Assembly: GCA_012800475.1 (NCBI GenBank)
Contig: JAAZJF010000303.1
Span: forward strand, 1 to 12,228
Length of the DNA stretch: 12,228 bases
Direction: 5' to 3'
DNA from: Gammaproteobacteria bacterium
GTDB lineage: Bacteria > Pseudomonadota > Gammaproteobacteria > Pseudomonadales > Pseudomonadaceae
Part shown: one piece after another, positions 1 to 5,898 of the stretch
Position numbering within the stretch: position 1 is the first letter of the stretch
Layout of the letters: every line of letters starts with the position of its first letter
Notes under the pieces: generated by a model
What the model was told of the DNA's origin: nothing
The model's database searches: none
Seen by the model: only the letters and a program-made list of their open reading frames with translations
Translations under genes and position numbers: made by a program

Positions 1-539
1 AAGTGCATCGCTACAGGGTTGTCATACAGCAGTGCTTTACTCTTGCGGAAGTCTTTAGATGAACCGCCTTCAACCATATAAGTGGCTAAAGTCCATGGGC
101 TACCGGCAAAACCAATTAAAGGTACGCGGCCATTGAGTTCTTTACGAATGGTACGTACAGCATTCATCACATAACCCAAGTCTTGTTCTGGGTCTGGAAT
201 CGGCAACGCTTCAATGGCTTCCATGGTGTCGACAACTTTCTTGAAACGTGGGCCTTCGCCTGTTTCAAAGTAGAGACCTAAACCCATTGCATCTGGAATC
301 GTCAAAATATCTGAAAAAAGAATCGCAGCATCCAGTGGGTAGCGTTCCAGTGGTTGCAGTGTTACTTCGCAAGCAAGCTCAGCGTTCATGCATAAATCCA
401 TAAAACCACCTGCGCGCGCGCGCGTGGCTCTATATTCAGGCAGGTAGCGGCCTGCTTGACGCATCATCCAAACAGGTGTCACATCAACCGGCTGTTTAAG
501 CAGGGCGCGGAGAAAACGATCATTTTTCAGAGCAGTCAT
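1..539 (-). CDS. hemE: Uroporphyrinogen decarboxylase HemE, N-terminal part (runs off left edge)
   Basis: HemE removes four carboxyl groups from uroporphyrinogen III to give coproporphyrinogen III, a cytoplasmic step of haem synthesis. About 180 residues are visible; the family is about 355 long, so the C-terminal half lies outside the window. The start reads MTALKNDRFLRALLKQPVDV, followed by the family signature RQAGRYLPEYR (substrate-binding arginines), then PLDAAILFSDIL with the conserved aspartate, and GSPWTLATYMVEGGSSK near the edge. I chose ATG539 because GGA lies about 9 bases upstream and known HemE proteins start here. An in-frame ATG at 551 would add four residues (MDAN) and lacks a good ribosome site. 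The gene is divergent from msrA. A candidate promoter is TGCACA (581-586), a 17-bp spacer and TATTAA (558-563). Identification is from recalled family sequence and is very secure. Confidence 0.97.
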   Translation of the reverse strand, partial: MTALKNDRFLRALLKQPVDVTPVWMMRQAGRYLPEYRATRARAGGFMDLCMNAELACEVTLQPLERYPLDAAILFSDILTIPDAMGLGLYFETGEGPRFKKVVDTMEAIEALPIPDPEQDLGYVMNAVRTIRKELNGRVPLIGFAGSPWTLATYMVEGGSSKDFRKSKALLYDNPVAMH

Positions 540-557
540 ATTAGCGTCCATTAGAAA

Positions 558-586
558 TTAATAGGCTATTGTCGCAAACTTGTGCA
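558..586 (-). promoter_or_regulatory. Candidate hemE sigma-70-type promoter
   Basis: On the minus strand, TGCACA (581-586, four of six to TTGACA) is followed by a 17-bp spacer and TATTAA (558-563, four of six to TATAAT). This would start the transcript near 551, just ahead of ATG539. Both boxes are imperfect and the leader would be very short, so this is only the best candidate seen. For msrA on the plus strand, TATTAT at 651-656 matches five of six of a -10 box, but no -35 element sits at the right distance. Confidence 0.25.
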
Positions 587-624
587 CAAAAGGCACGGAG
601 CAGCATATAAGCTGTTAAGTTTGC
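574..624. repeat. Nested inverted repeats in the hemE-msrA divergent region
   Basis: An 8-bp perfect inverted repeat, GCAAACTT (574-581) and AAGTTTGC (617-624), brackets a 35-bp interior. A 10-bp palindrome TTGTGCACAA (580-589) overlaps its left arm, and inside lies a short hairpin CAGC-ATATAA-GCTG (601-614). The region separates two divergent genes, so it could be an operator or a structured 5' leader for hemE. No known motif was recognised, and short repeats like these can occur by chance. Confidence 0.35.
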
Positions 625-714
625 TGGATGGGTATCAATTACCACAGGTGTATTATTTAAGGTGCTAGTTTAGCGCATCGTGCATTTTTAAGCATATGAA
701 CAAGGGTAGTAGAC

Positions 715-1332
715 ATGCAAAAAAACTTAACCGACTCCCATCTTTTTATTGCAGCCACCGAACAACAGAGCGCTGCGGGTAGTGCTCAACATTTGGTGTC
801 TGGGCATTCACTTTACCCACCCTTCCCTGAGCATTATCAATATGCATTGTTTGCGATGGGGTGTTTTTGGGGAGCAGAGCGTCGTTTTTGGCAACAGGAC
901 GGAGTGTATGTAACTGCCGTAGGTTATGCCGGTGGGCACATTGAAAAGCCGACTTACCCACAGGTATGCAGTGGCACTACAGGCCATACAGAGGCTGTGT
1001 TAGTGGTGTTTGATCCTGCGCAAGTCAGTTTTTCAGAGCTGCTGCAATTGTTTTGGCAGTCGCATGATCCAACTCAAGGGATGCGTCAAGGGAATGATAT
1101 GGGAAGTCAGTATCGTTCTGCTATTTATTGTATGGATCAAGCACAGTTGCTTGAAGCACAAGCCAGTTGTGCACACTATCAGGCACGTTTAACGGCGGGC
1201 GGTGGTGCTACTATCACCACTGAAATCGATATGATGGCAATATTTTATTATGCGGAAGAGCTGCATCAGCAGTATTTAGAGCGTAACCCAAATGGCTATT
1301 GTGGTTTACGTGGTACGGGGATTATGTATTAA
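715..1332 (+). CDS. msrA: Peptide methionine sulfoxide reductase MsrA
   Basis: MsrA reduces the S-epimer of methionine sulfoxide in proteins and free methionine, repairing oxidative damage in the cytoplasm with thioredoxin as electron donor. The 205-residue protein has the E. coli-type N-terminal extension (residues 1-42). The catalytic motif GCFWGAERRFW has nucleophile Cys50. The GHTEAV motif around Glu93 follows, then QSHDPTQGMRQGNDMGSQYRS, which lines the active site. The tail has NPNGYCGLRG with the probable resolving Cys196. The E. coli enzyme (212 residues) has a second tail cysteine in a GVCLP-type end. Here the chain stops at GTGIMY, so the distal recycling cysteine is absent. ATG715 is preceded by AAGGG at 702-706, 8 bases upstream, supporting this start. 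A hairpin terminator follows 21 bases after the stop. The neighbours are unrelated in function. Confidence 0.96.
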   Translation: MQKNLTDSHLFIAATEQQSAAGSAQHLVSGHSLYPPFPEHYQYALFAMGCFWGAERRFWQQDGVYVTAVGYAGGHIEKPTYPQVCSGTTGHTEAVLVVFDPAQVSFSELLQLFWQSHDPTQGMRQGNDMGSQYRSAIYCMDQAQLLEAQASCAHYQARLTAGGGATITTEIDMMAIFYYAEELHQQYLERNPNGYCGLRGTGIMY

Positions 1333-1353
1333 TTCTAAGGGCTAGAAATTAAT

Positions 1354-1374
1354 AACCCCGCGTGAGCGGGGTTT
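1354..1374 (+). terminator. Terminator hairpin after msrA
   Basis: AACCCCGC (1354-1361) pairs perfectly with GCGGGGTT (1366-1373) around a GTGA loop, a GNRA-type tetraloop that stabilises RNA hairpins. The T run afterwards is short (TTT, 1372-1374, two of them in the stem). It starts 21 bases after the msrA stop. The GC-rich 8-bp stem makes it a good terminator candidate, though the weak T tract lowers certainty. Confidence 0.7.
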
Positions 1375-1416
1375 GCAGACTGTCTCCTAACATCCTTGCT
1401 ACTGGCCATCTTGGCC

Positions 1417-1441
1417 TTAATCATATGTCCGTAATGATTAA
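1417..1441. repeat. 8-bp inverted repeat in convergent gap
   Basis: TTAATCAT (1417-1424) and ATGATTAA (1434-1441) are perfect inverted copies with a 9-bp spacer. They lie between two convergent gene ends, so an operator role is not obvious. The rest of 1375-1509 holds no recognisable gene. The only open frames there run through the msrA terminator and have no recognisable content. Confidence 0.3.
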
Positions 1442-1509
1442 ATACAATCCATCGTTGTTCCATGCAAATTATTGTACTGCAGTTCATTATGTAGCGCAGT
1501 CAGCCAATG

Positions 1510-1549
1510 ACTACACGGCGTGTAAGCAAATGCTTACACGCCGTGTAGT
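1510..1549. terminator. Near-perfect 40-bp palindrome just after the dehydrogenase stop, probable bidirectional terminator
   Basis: Positions 1510-1528 and 1531-1549 are exact 19-bp inverted copies separated by AA. The structure starts 8 bases after the minus-strand dehydrogenase stop (1558-1560), a typical place for a terminator, and could also stop plus-strand transcription from msrA. It lacks a T tract on either strand, so classic intrinsic termination is not certain; it may protect the 3' end of the mRNA instead. Each arm is itself a palindrome of the form TACACG-N-CGTGTA (1512-1524 and 1535-1547), so protein binding is an alternative. Confidence 0.6.
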
Positions 1550-1557
1550 TGAGTAGA

Positions 1558-3336
1558 TTAAAACTGTTCTGCATTAAGCAAATAGAGAGATTCGCTGCCC
1601 GCTTTCACTGAGCTGCTCAGTGAGTGAATCCGCGGTAGTAAGCGCGCAAAAAAGAAGCGAGCGGTACCGAGTTTACTGGCATAAAAATCATCTTCATGTT
1701 CTTTATCCAGTGCTGCGCGGGCCATCAATGCCCACATATAGGCGTAAGCGGTATAGCCAAACACCTGTAGATATTCAACAGAAGCTGCACCAATCTCGTT
1801 GGGGTTGCCTTTAGCTTGGTCAATCAACCAAGCGGTAAGTTCATCAAGATTTTCAATTGCTGCTTGCAGCGGTTGGGTGAACTCAGCTAAAGCTTGATCC
1901 GTTGATGCAATAAAGCTTTTGACTTCATCGGCGAAGTGTCGGTAAAAAGCACCGTCATTGGCCACGATTTTGCGACCGGCAAGATCCAGCGATTGGATAC
2001 CGTTCGTGCCTTCATAGATTTGTGTGATACGGCAATCACGAATCAGCTGTTCTTGGCCCCACTCGCGAATATAGCCATGTCCGCCAAAAACCTGCTGGCC
2101 ATGAATGGTTGATTCTAAGCCTACGTCGGTTAAAAACGCTTTAGCGATAGGGGTTAGCAGTGCAACCAGTTCGTCAGCGCTTTGGCGGGTGGTCGTGTCT
2201 TCGCTGTATTTAGCAATATCCAGTTGCATGGCTACGTAGCTGGAAAAAGCACGACCGCCTTCATTTAAGGCTTTCATAGTCAGCAGCATACGACGCACAT
2301 CAGGGTGCACAATCAGTGGATCGGCTTGTTGCTCTGGCGCAACTGCTCCGGTGGGTGCGCGGCTTTGGATGCGCTCCTTAGCGTATGCAATAGCGCTTTG
2401 ATATGAGCGTTCACCCAAAGCTAAACCTTGAATACCTACACCTAGACGCTCGTAGTTCATCATTGTGAACATGGCGGCCAAGCCTTTGTTGGGTGCATCA
2501 ATAATATAACCGGTGGCGTTATCAAAGTTCATCACACAGGTTGCAGAACCTTGAATGCCCATTTTGTGTTCAATGGAACCGCATGACAGGCTATTGGGTT
2601 CAGCCAGTGAGCCATCATCGTTGACCATGACTTTGGGAACTAAAAATAGTGAAATACCTTTAGCACCGGCTGGCGCATCCGGTAGTTTGGCCAATACCAG
2701 GTGAATGATGTTTTCTGTGAGGTCATGCTCACCACCGGTGATAAAAATCTTAGTTCCACTGATCTTATAGCTGCCATCGGTTTGTGGTTCTGCTTTAGTG
2801 CGAATGATGCCTAAATCAGTACCTGCATGGGGTTCAGTGAGGCACATTGAACCGGCCCAAGTGCCAGCATACATATTGGGTAAATATTTTTCTTTAAGTT
2901 CAGTGCTGGCGTGTGCGTGAATGGATAAACAGGCGCCAGCCGTGAGCATGGGGTATAAACCAAAAGATAAATTGGCAGAGTTAATCATCTCTTCAATTTG
3001 TGCTGTGATCATTTTTGGCATGCCCATGCCGCCAAATTGTGGATCACCACCGACACCGACCCAGCCACCTTGTGCATAGGTTTGATAGGCTTCTATAAAG
3101 CCTTGTGGGGTGGTCACCGCACCATCCGTCCAGGTGCAACCCTCTTCATCACCGTTACGGTTAGTTGGAGCAATGGAGCCGGCAGCGACCTTGCCCGCTT
3201 CTTCTAAAATTGCTGTTGCTGTTTCATCATCCACAGATTCTGCTAGCGCAGGCAGTTGTGCCCAAAGCTTACCTGCTTCGAACACTTCATTGAGTACAAA
3301 ACTCATGTCACGTAAAGGTGCTTGGTAGTCGGCCAT
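1558..3336 (-). CDS. Acyl-CoA dehydrogenase, ~600-residue FadE/DmdC-like family
   Basis: This FAD enzyme oxidises an acyl-CoA to the trans-2-enoyl-CoA, the first step of beta-oxidation, passing electrons to electron-transfer flavoprotein. The 592 residues show a helical N-terminal domain, a beta domain with the flavin-contact motif MCLTEPHAGTDLG (164-176) and ITGGEHDL (199-206), then a C-terminal helical domain with VHPDVRRMLLTMKALNEG (343-360), GGHGYIREWG (418-427) and YEGTNGIQ (441-448). Glu442 is the expected catalytic base. The extra C-terminal ~130 residues set this family apart from 380-residue dehydrogenases. The start ATG has AGAGGA 7 bases upstream. It reads like the Pseudomonas aeruginosa PA0508 type, a medium-chain enzyme as I recall; substrate range cannot be read from sequence alone. 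A terminator separates it from the upstream paralogue, so it should have its own promoter, but I found no convincing one. A long palindrome follows the stop. Confidence 0.93.
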   Translation of the reverse strand: MADYQAPLRDMSFVLNEVFEAGKLWAQLPALAESVDDETATAILEEAGKVAAGSIAPTNRNGDEEGCTWTDGAVTTPQGFIEAYQTYAQGGWVGVGGDPQFGGMGMPKMITAQIEEMINSANLSFGLYPMLTAGACLSIHAHASTELKEKYLPNMYAGTWAGSMCLTEPHAGTDLGIIRTKAEPQTDGSYKISGTKIFITGGEHDLTENIIHLVLAKLPDAPAGAKGISLFLVPKVMVNDDGSLAEPNSLSCGSIEHKMGIQGSATCVMNFDNATGYIIDAPNKGLAAMFTMMNYERLGVGIQGLALGERSYQSAIAYAKERIQSRAPTGAVAPEQQADPLIVHPDVRRMLLTMKALNEGGRAFSSYVAMQLDIAKYSEDTTTRQSADELVALLTPIAKAFLTDVGLESTIHGQQVFGGHGYIREWGQEQLIRDCRITQIYEGTNGIQSLDLAGRKIVANDGAFYRHFADEVKSFIASTDQALAEFTQPLQAAIENLDELTAWLIDQAKGNPNEIGAASVEYLQVFGYTAYAYMWALMARAALDKEHEDDFYASKLGTARFFFARLLPRIHSLSSSVKAGSESLYLLNAEQF

Positions 3337-3419
3337 GTGGCATTCCTCTTTATTATTCGCGCATATTCAGCTGTGCAATGAGACAGCATCAGGCAATAAG
3401 TGGGTCAAAAATGTTGAAT

Positions 3420-3474
3420 TTTGAGTCTACATTAATAAACTTTTAAAACTAATAGGCTCTTTTTATGACTCAAA
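3420..3474. repeat. Spaced 8-bp inverted repeat upstream of the 592-residue dehydrogenase gene
   Basis: TTTGAGTC (3420-3427) and GACTCAAA (3467-3474) are exact inverted copies flanking 39 very AT-rich bases that include TTTTAAAA. They lie 84-138 bases upstream of the dehydrogenase start, in the only space available for its promoter. The AT-rich core could be an UP-element or a bendable segment between two half-sites. No regulator family was recognised, and no PsrA-type CAAAC/GTTTG site is present here. Confidence 0.35.
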
Positions 3475-3492
3475 GGTTCTGTTGTAAGCGAT

Positions 3493-3543
3493 AAAAAAAC
3501 CCGCTGATGAATGTAACCTAAGTGGGTCAGTTCATCAGCGGGT
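3493..3543 (-). terminator. Rho-independent terminator of the 601-residue dehydrogenase gene
   Basis: On the minus strand, ACCCGCTGATGAA (3531-3543) pairs perfectly with its partner (3499-3511). The partner is followed by a run of seven T (3493-3499, the first of them inside the stem). The 13-bp stem, T run and position 29 bases after the stop make a textbook intrinsic terminator. The loop is unusually long (19 bases, 3512-3530). It insulates the downstream paralogue from read-through. Confidence 0.92.
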
Positions 3544-3572
3544 CGTGCTACAGCGTCAGCTACAGATCAAGC

Positions 3573-5378
3573 TTAGTAACTCAGAGCAAAATCTTCCTCA
3601 GCCATATCCATCAGGTTATCGGCACCTGAAAGCATGGCTGCAAGATGGGTGCGGGTACGCGGTAACAAACGAGCATAGTAAAAGCGCGCTGTTTGCAGTT
3701 TAGCTTTATAGAAGCCTTCTTCGTCGGTGCCGGCAGCCAGCTTTTCAGCAGCCACGCGCGCGATATCGGCCCAGAAGTACGCTAAACAGGCATAACCGCA
3801 GTACATCAGGTAATCAACCGATGCGGCACCCACTTCTTCACGATTTTTCATAGCTGCCATGCCCACTTTCATGGTGATGTCAGCCCACTCTTTGTTGAGC
3901 TCAGCTAAAGGCTTGACGAACTCTTGTAGTGTTTCGTTGTTTTCATTCGTTTTACAGAACTTATGCACAACTTTAGTGAAACCTTTGAGCGTTTCACCTT
4001 GAGTCATCAGAACCTTACGACCTAATAAATCGAGTGCTTGAATACCGGTGGTACCTTCGTACAGCATAGAGATACGGCTATCACGTACGTTTTGCTCCAT
4101 GCCCCACTCAGAGATATAGCCGTGACCACCATAAATTTGCACACCGTGGTTGGCTGCTTCAAAGCCTACTTCGGTCATAAATGCTTTAGCAATGGGCGTT
4201 AAGAACGCCAGCATGCTGTCTGCAGCAATGCGTGCCTCTTCGTCGGTACTGCGTTGCATGACGTCAACTTGCTGAGCTGCGTAATACAGCATAGCGCGGT
4301 TGCCTTCGGTTAAGGCTTTCATAGTCAGCAGCATACGGCGTACGTCAGGGTGTACGATAATCGGATCTGCTGCTTTTTCAGGGGCTTTAGCACCTGTGAG
4401 TGAACGCATCTGTAAACGGTCGCGGGCATATTCAATACCGCCTTGGAAAGCGACTTCAGAGTGCGCTAAACCTTGCAGTGCCGTACCAATACGCGCGGTA
4501 TTCATAAAGGTGAACATGCAGTTCAAACCTTTGTTTTCAGGGCCAATTAAGAAGGCTTTAGCGCCATCGAAATTAATCACACAGGTAGCATTACCGTGAA
4601 TACCCATTTTGTGTTCAATCGAGCCACACTGCACACCGTTACGCTCACCGATGCCACCTTCGGCATTGGGTAGGAACTTAGGCACAATAAAGAGTGAGAT
4701 ACCTTTAGTGCCTTCAGGTGCGCCAGCAATACGTGCAATCACAATATGCACAATATTATCGGCTAAATCGTGCTCACCGGCTGAGATAAAGATTTTAGTA
4801 CCGGTGATGCTGTAACTGCCATCGGCTTGTGGTTCAGCTTTAGTACGTAGCATGCCTAAGTCGGTACCGCAGTGCGCTTCAGTTAAGCACATGGTGCCCG
4901 TCCACTCACCTGAAACGAGTTTAGTCAGGTAGGTCGCCTGCTGCTCTTCAGTACCGTGGGCGTGCAAGGTGTTCATCGCACCGTGTGAAAGACCGGGGTA
5001 CATACCCCACGACCAGTTCGCTTGGCCGACCATTTCACTGATGGAGATACCTAAGGACTCAGGTAAGCCTTGACCGCCATGCTCAGCGTCATGGGCTAGG
5101 CTAGGCCAGCCGCCTTCAACATATTGTTGGTAGGCTTCTTTAAAGCCTGTTGGGGTTTTCACGCCCTCAGCAGACCAAGTACAACCTTCCGTATCACCCA
5201 CGCGGTTCAGCGGAGCAATAACGTTTTCACAAAACTTTGCGCCTTCTTCAAGGATCGCATTGACCATATCTGGAGTGGCGTCTTCACAGCCTGGCAGATT
5301 GGCATAATGTTCTGGATAACCGAGCAGTTCATCACGAACGAAACGGATATCACGCAAGGGGGCTTTATATTCAGCCAT
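3573..5378 (-). CDS. Acyl-CoA dehydrogenase, FadE/DmdC-like paralogue with PsrA-type operator
   Basis: This 601-residue FAD enzyme carries out the first oxidation of beta-oxidation, acyl-CoA to trans-2-enoyl-CoA. Motifs follow the same order as in its downstream paralogue: MCLTEAHCGTDLG (163-175), ISAGEHDL (198-205), VHPDVRRMLLTMKAL (342-356), GGHGYISEWG (417-426) and YEGTTGIQ (440-447) with catalytic Glu441. About half the residues look identical between the two proteins, so they arose by an old tandem duplication. It resembles the P. aeruginosa PA0506 (FadE1-like) type, recalled as a long-chain enzyme; the exact chain-length preference is inferred. The start ATG has AGAGG 9 bases upstream (5388-5392). 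A consensus -35 box and a PsrA-type palindrome lie about 110-150 bases upstream, so induction by long-chain acyl signals is likely. A strong terminator follows. Confidence 0.94.
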   Translation of the reverse strand: MAEYKAPLRDIRFVRDELLGYPEHYANLPGCEDATPDMVNAILEEGAKFCENVIAPLNRVGDTEGCTWSAEGVKTPTGFKEAYQQYVEGGWPSLAHDAEHGGQGLPESLGISISEMVGQANWSWGMYPGLSHGAMNTLHAHGTEEQQATYLTKLVSGEWTGTMCLTEAHCGTDLGMLRTKAEPQADGSYSITGTKIFISAGEHDLADNIVHIVIARIAGAPEGTKGISLFIVPKFLPNAEGGIGERNGVQCGSIEHKMGIHGNATCVINFDGAKAFLIGPENKGLNCMFTFMNTARIGTALQGLAHSEVAFQGGIEYARDRLQMRSLTGAKAPEKAADPIIVHPDVRRMLLTMKALTEGNRAMLYYAAQQVDVMQRSTDEEARIAADSMLAFLTPIAKAFMTEVGFEAANHGVQIYGGHGYISEWGMEQNVRDSRISMLYEGTTGIQALDLLGRKVLMTQGETLKGFTKVVHKFCKTNENNETLQEFVKPLAELNKEWADITMKVGMAAMKNREEVGAASVDYLMYCGYACLAYFWADIARVAAEKLAAGTDEEGFYKAKLQTARFYYARLLPRTRTHLAAMLSGADNLMDMAEEDFALSY

Positions 5379-5482
5379 GGCTATTAACCTCTACAGTGGA
5401 GACTTTATTATTAAGTTGGCCTAAACAATCAGTATGGGCCTGCTTTTGCTGGCGCAGTAAAAATGCGCCTACAGAATATGAA

Positions 5483-5498
5483 TCAAACGACTGTTTGA
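5483..5498. promoter_or_regulatory. PsrA-type operator for the acyl-CoA dehydrogenase
   Basis: TCAAAC-GACT-GTTTGA is a perfect 6+4+6 palindrome. It fits the published PsrA motif (C/G)AAAC-N2-4-GTTT(G/C). PsrA is the TetR-family regulator of fatty acid degradation in Pseudomonas, released from DNA by long-chain acyl signals. The site directly abuts the -10 box (5499-5504) and would cover the transcription start, the right geometry for repression. psrA itself is not in the window. Confidence 0.8.
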
Positions 5499-5527
5499 AA
5501 GTTACGGCCCTATCGTATTCTTGTCAA
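5499..5527 (-). promoter_or_regulatory. Sigma-70 promoter of the acyl-CoA dehydrogenase gene
   Basis: On the minus strand a perfect TTGACA (-35, 5522-5527) is followed by exactly 17 bp and TAACTT (-10, 5499-5504, three of six but with the key TA...T). The start of transcription would fall near 5492, inside the PsrA-type palindrome, leaving a leader of about 110 bases. The ideal -35, ideal spacing and adjoining operator support it despite the weak -10. Confidence 0.65.
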
Positions 5528-5560
5528 GCGCTGGCGACTGACTTTATCTAAAATTTTTGT

Positions 5561-5815
5561 TTAAGCTTGAATATCAATCAAGGTGCCAAGCGATTGCTCC
5601 GCTGTGGCAATAACGCGCGCACCGAGCTCATTCATCACTTTGGCATGTTCTAACATCAGTAATTGCTCAGTCATATCCATGGCTAATGCAACGGATGCAT
5701 CCATGGTTTGAGGACTGGAATGTTGGGCGATAGCTTGGGCAGCGCTGGCAAGTTGCTCTTGGCCTGTCTGGATGGCTGATAAACCTGCCGACAGTGCAGT
5801 GGCTTGGATTTGCAT
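5561..5815 (-). CDS. Small helical protein resembling flagellar rod/hook terminal helices, function unknown
   Basis: This 84-residue protein has two predicted amphipathic helices. Residues 8-30 (LSAGLSAIQTGQEQLASAAQAI) resemble the N-terminal helix of flagellar axial proteins, which often reads SGL-A-Q--LD--A-NIAN. Residues 39-84, ending ARVIATAEQSLGTLIDIQA, resemble the C-terminal helix of FlgE/FlgF/FlgG-type proteins, roughly A--VI-T-DEMLGTLI. The whole folded middle of such proteins is absent, leaving only a short linker (31-38). There is no signal peptide or membrane segment. I chose ATG5815 because AGGAGG lies 4 bases upstream (5820-5825). A longer frame opening at 5872 would begin upstream of the likely -10 box. 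A similar hypothetical gene (PA0505) may sit beside PA0506 in P. aeruginosa, recalled but unverified. Its function is unknown and no other flagellar gene is nearby. Confidence 0.75.
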   Translation of the reverse strand: MQIQATALSAGLSAIQTGQEQLASAAQAIAQHSSPQTMDASVALAMDMTEQLLMLEHAKVMNELGARVIATAEQSLGTLIDIQA

Positions 5816-5860
5816 ACGACCTCCTATTGCAGGCTGATAATTTAAGTCGGTGCAGTATTG

Positions 5861-5890
5861 AGTATAAAGCAAAACAACATGGGGTGTCGG
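5861..5890 (-). promoter_or_regulatory. Promoter of the 84-residue protein gene
   Basis: On the minus strand CCGACA (-35, 5885-5890, four of six) is followed by 18 bp and TATACT (-10, 5861-5866, five of six). Transcription would begin near 5854, about 40 bases before ATG5815, in the 83-bp gap after trpI. It also decides the start codon, because the alternative ATG at 5872 lies upstream of the -10. Confidence 0.5.
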
Positions 5891-5898
5891 TTCGCTGA

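Noticed and set aside
580..589. TTGTGCACAA as a stand-alone operator
   Set aside because: A 10-bp palindrome can occur by chance and no regulator with this consensus was recognised; kept only as part of the nested repeats.
1333..1483. 50-codon minus-strand open frame through the msrA terminator
   Set aside because: No ribosome site or promoter, reads through the terminator hairpin, and resembles no family.
1362..1556. 64-codon plus-strand open frame between msrA and the dehydrogenase
   Set aside because: It opens with a GTG inside the loop of the msrA terminator, runs through the 40-bp palindrome, has no ribosome site and no recognisable content.
3337..3492. A sigma-70 promoter for the 592-residue dehydrogenase
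   Set aside because: TTGACC and TTGAGT give partial -35 boxes, but no acceptable -10 lies at 16-18 bp from either.
4300..4599. 99-codon plus-strand open frame
   Set aside because: Antisense shadow of the acyl-CoA dehydrogenase, with no ribosome site or recognisable domain.
5816..5872. Longer start (ATG5872) for the small helical protein
   Set aside because: It falls upstream of the likely -10 box and has no ribosome site; ATG5815 has AGGAGG at a usable distance and begins the conserved-looking helix.
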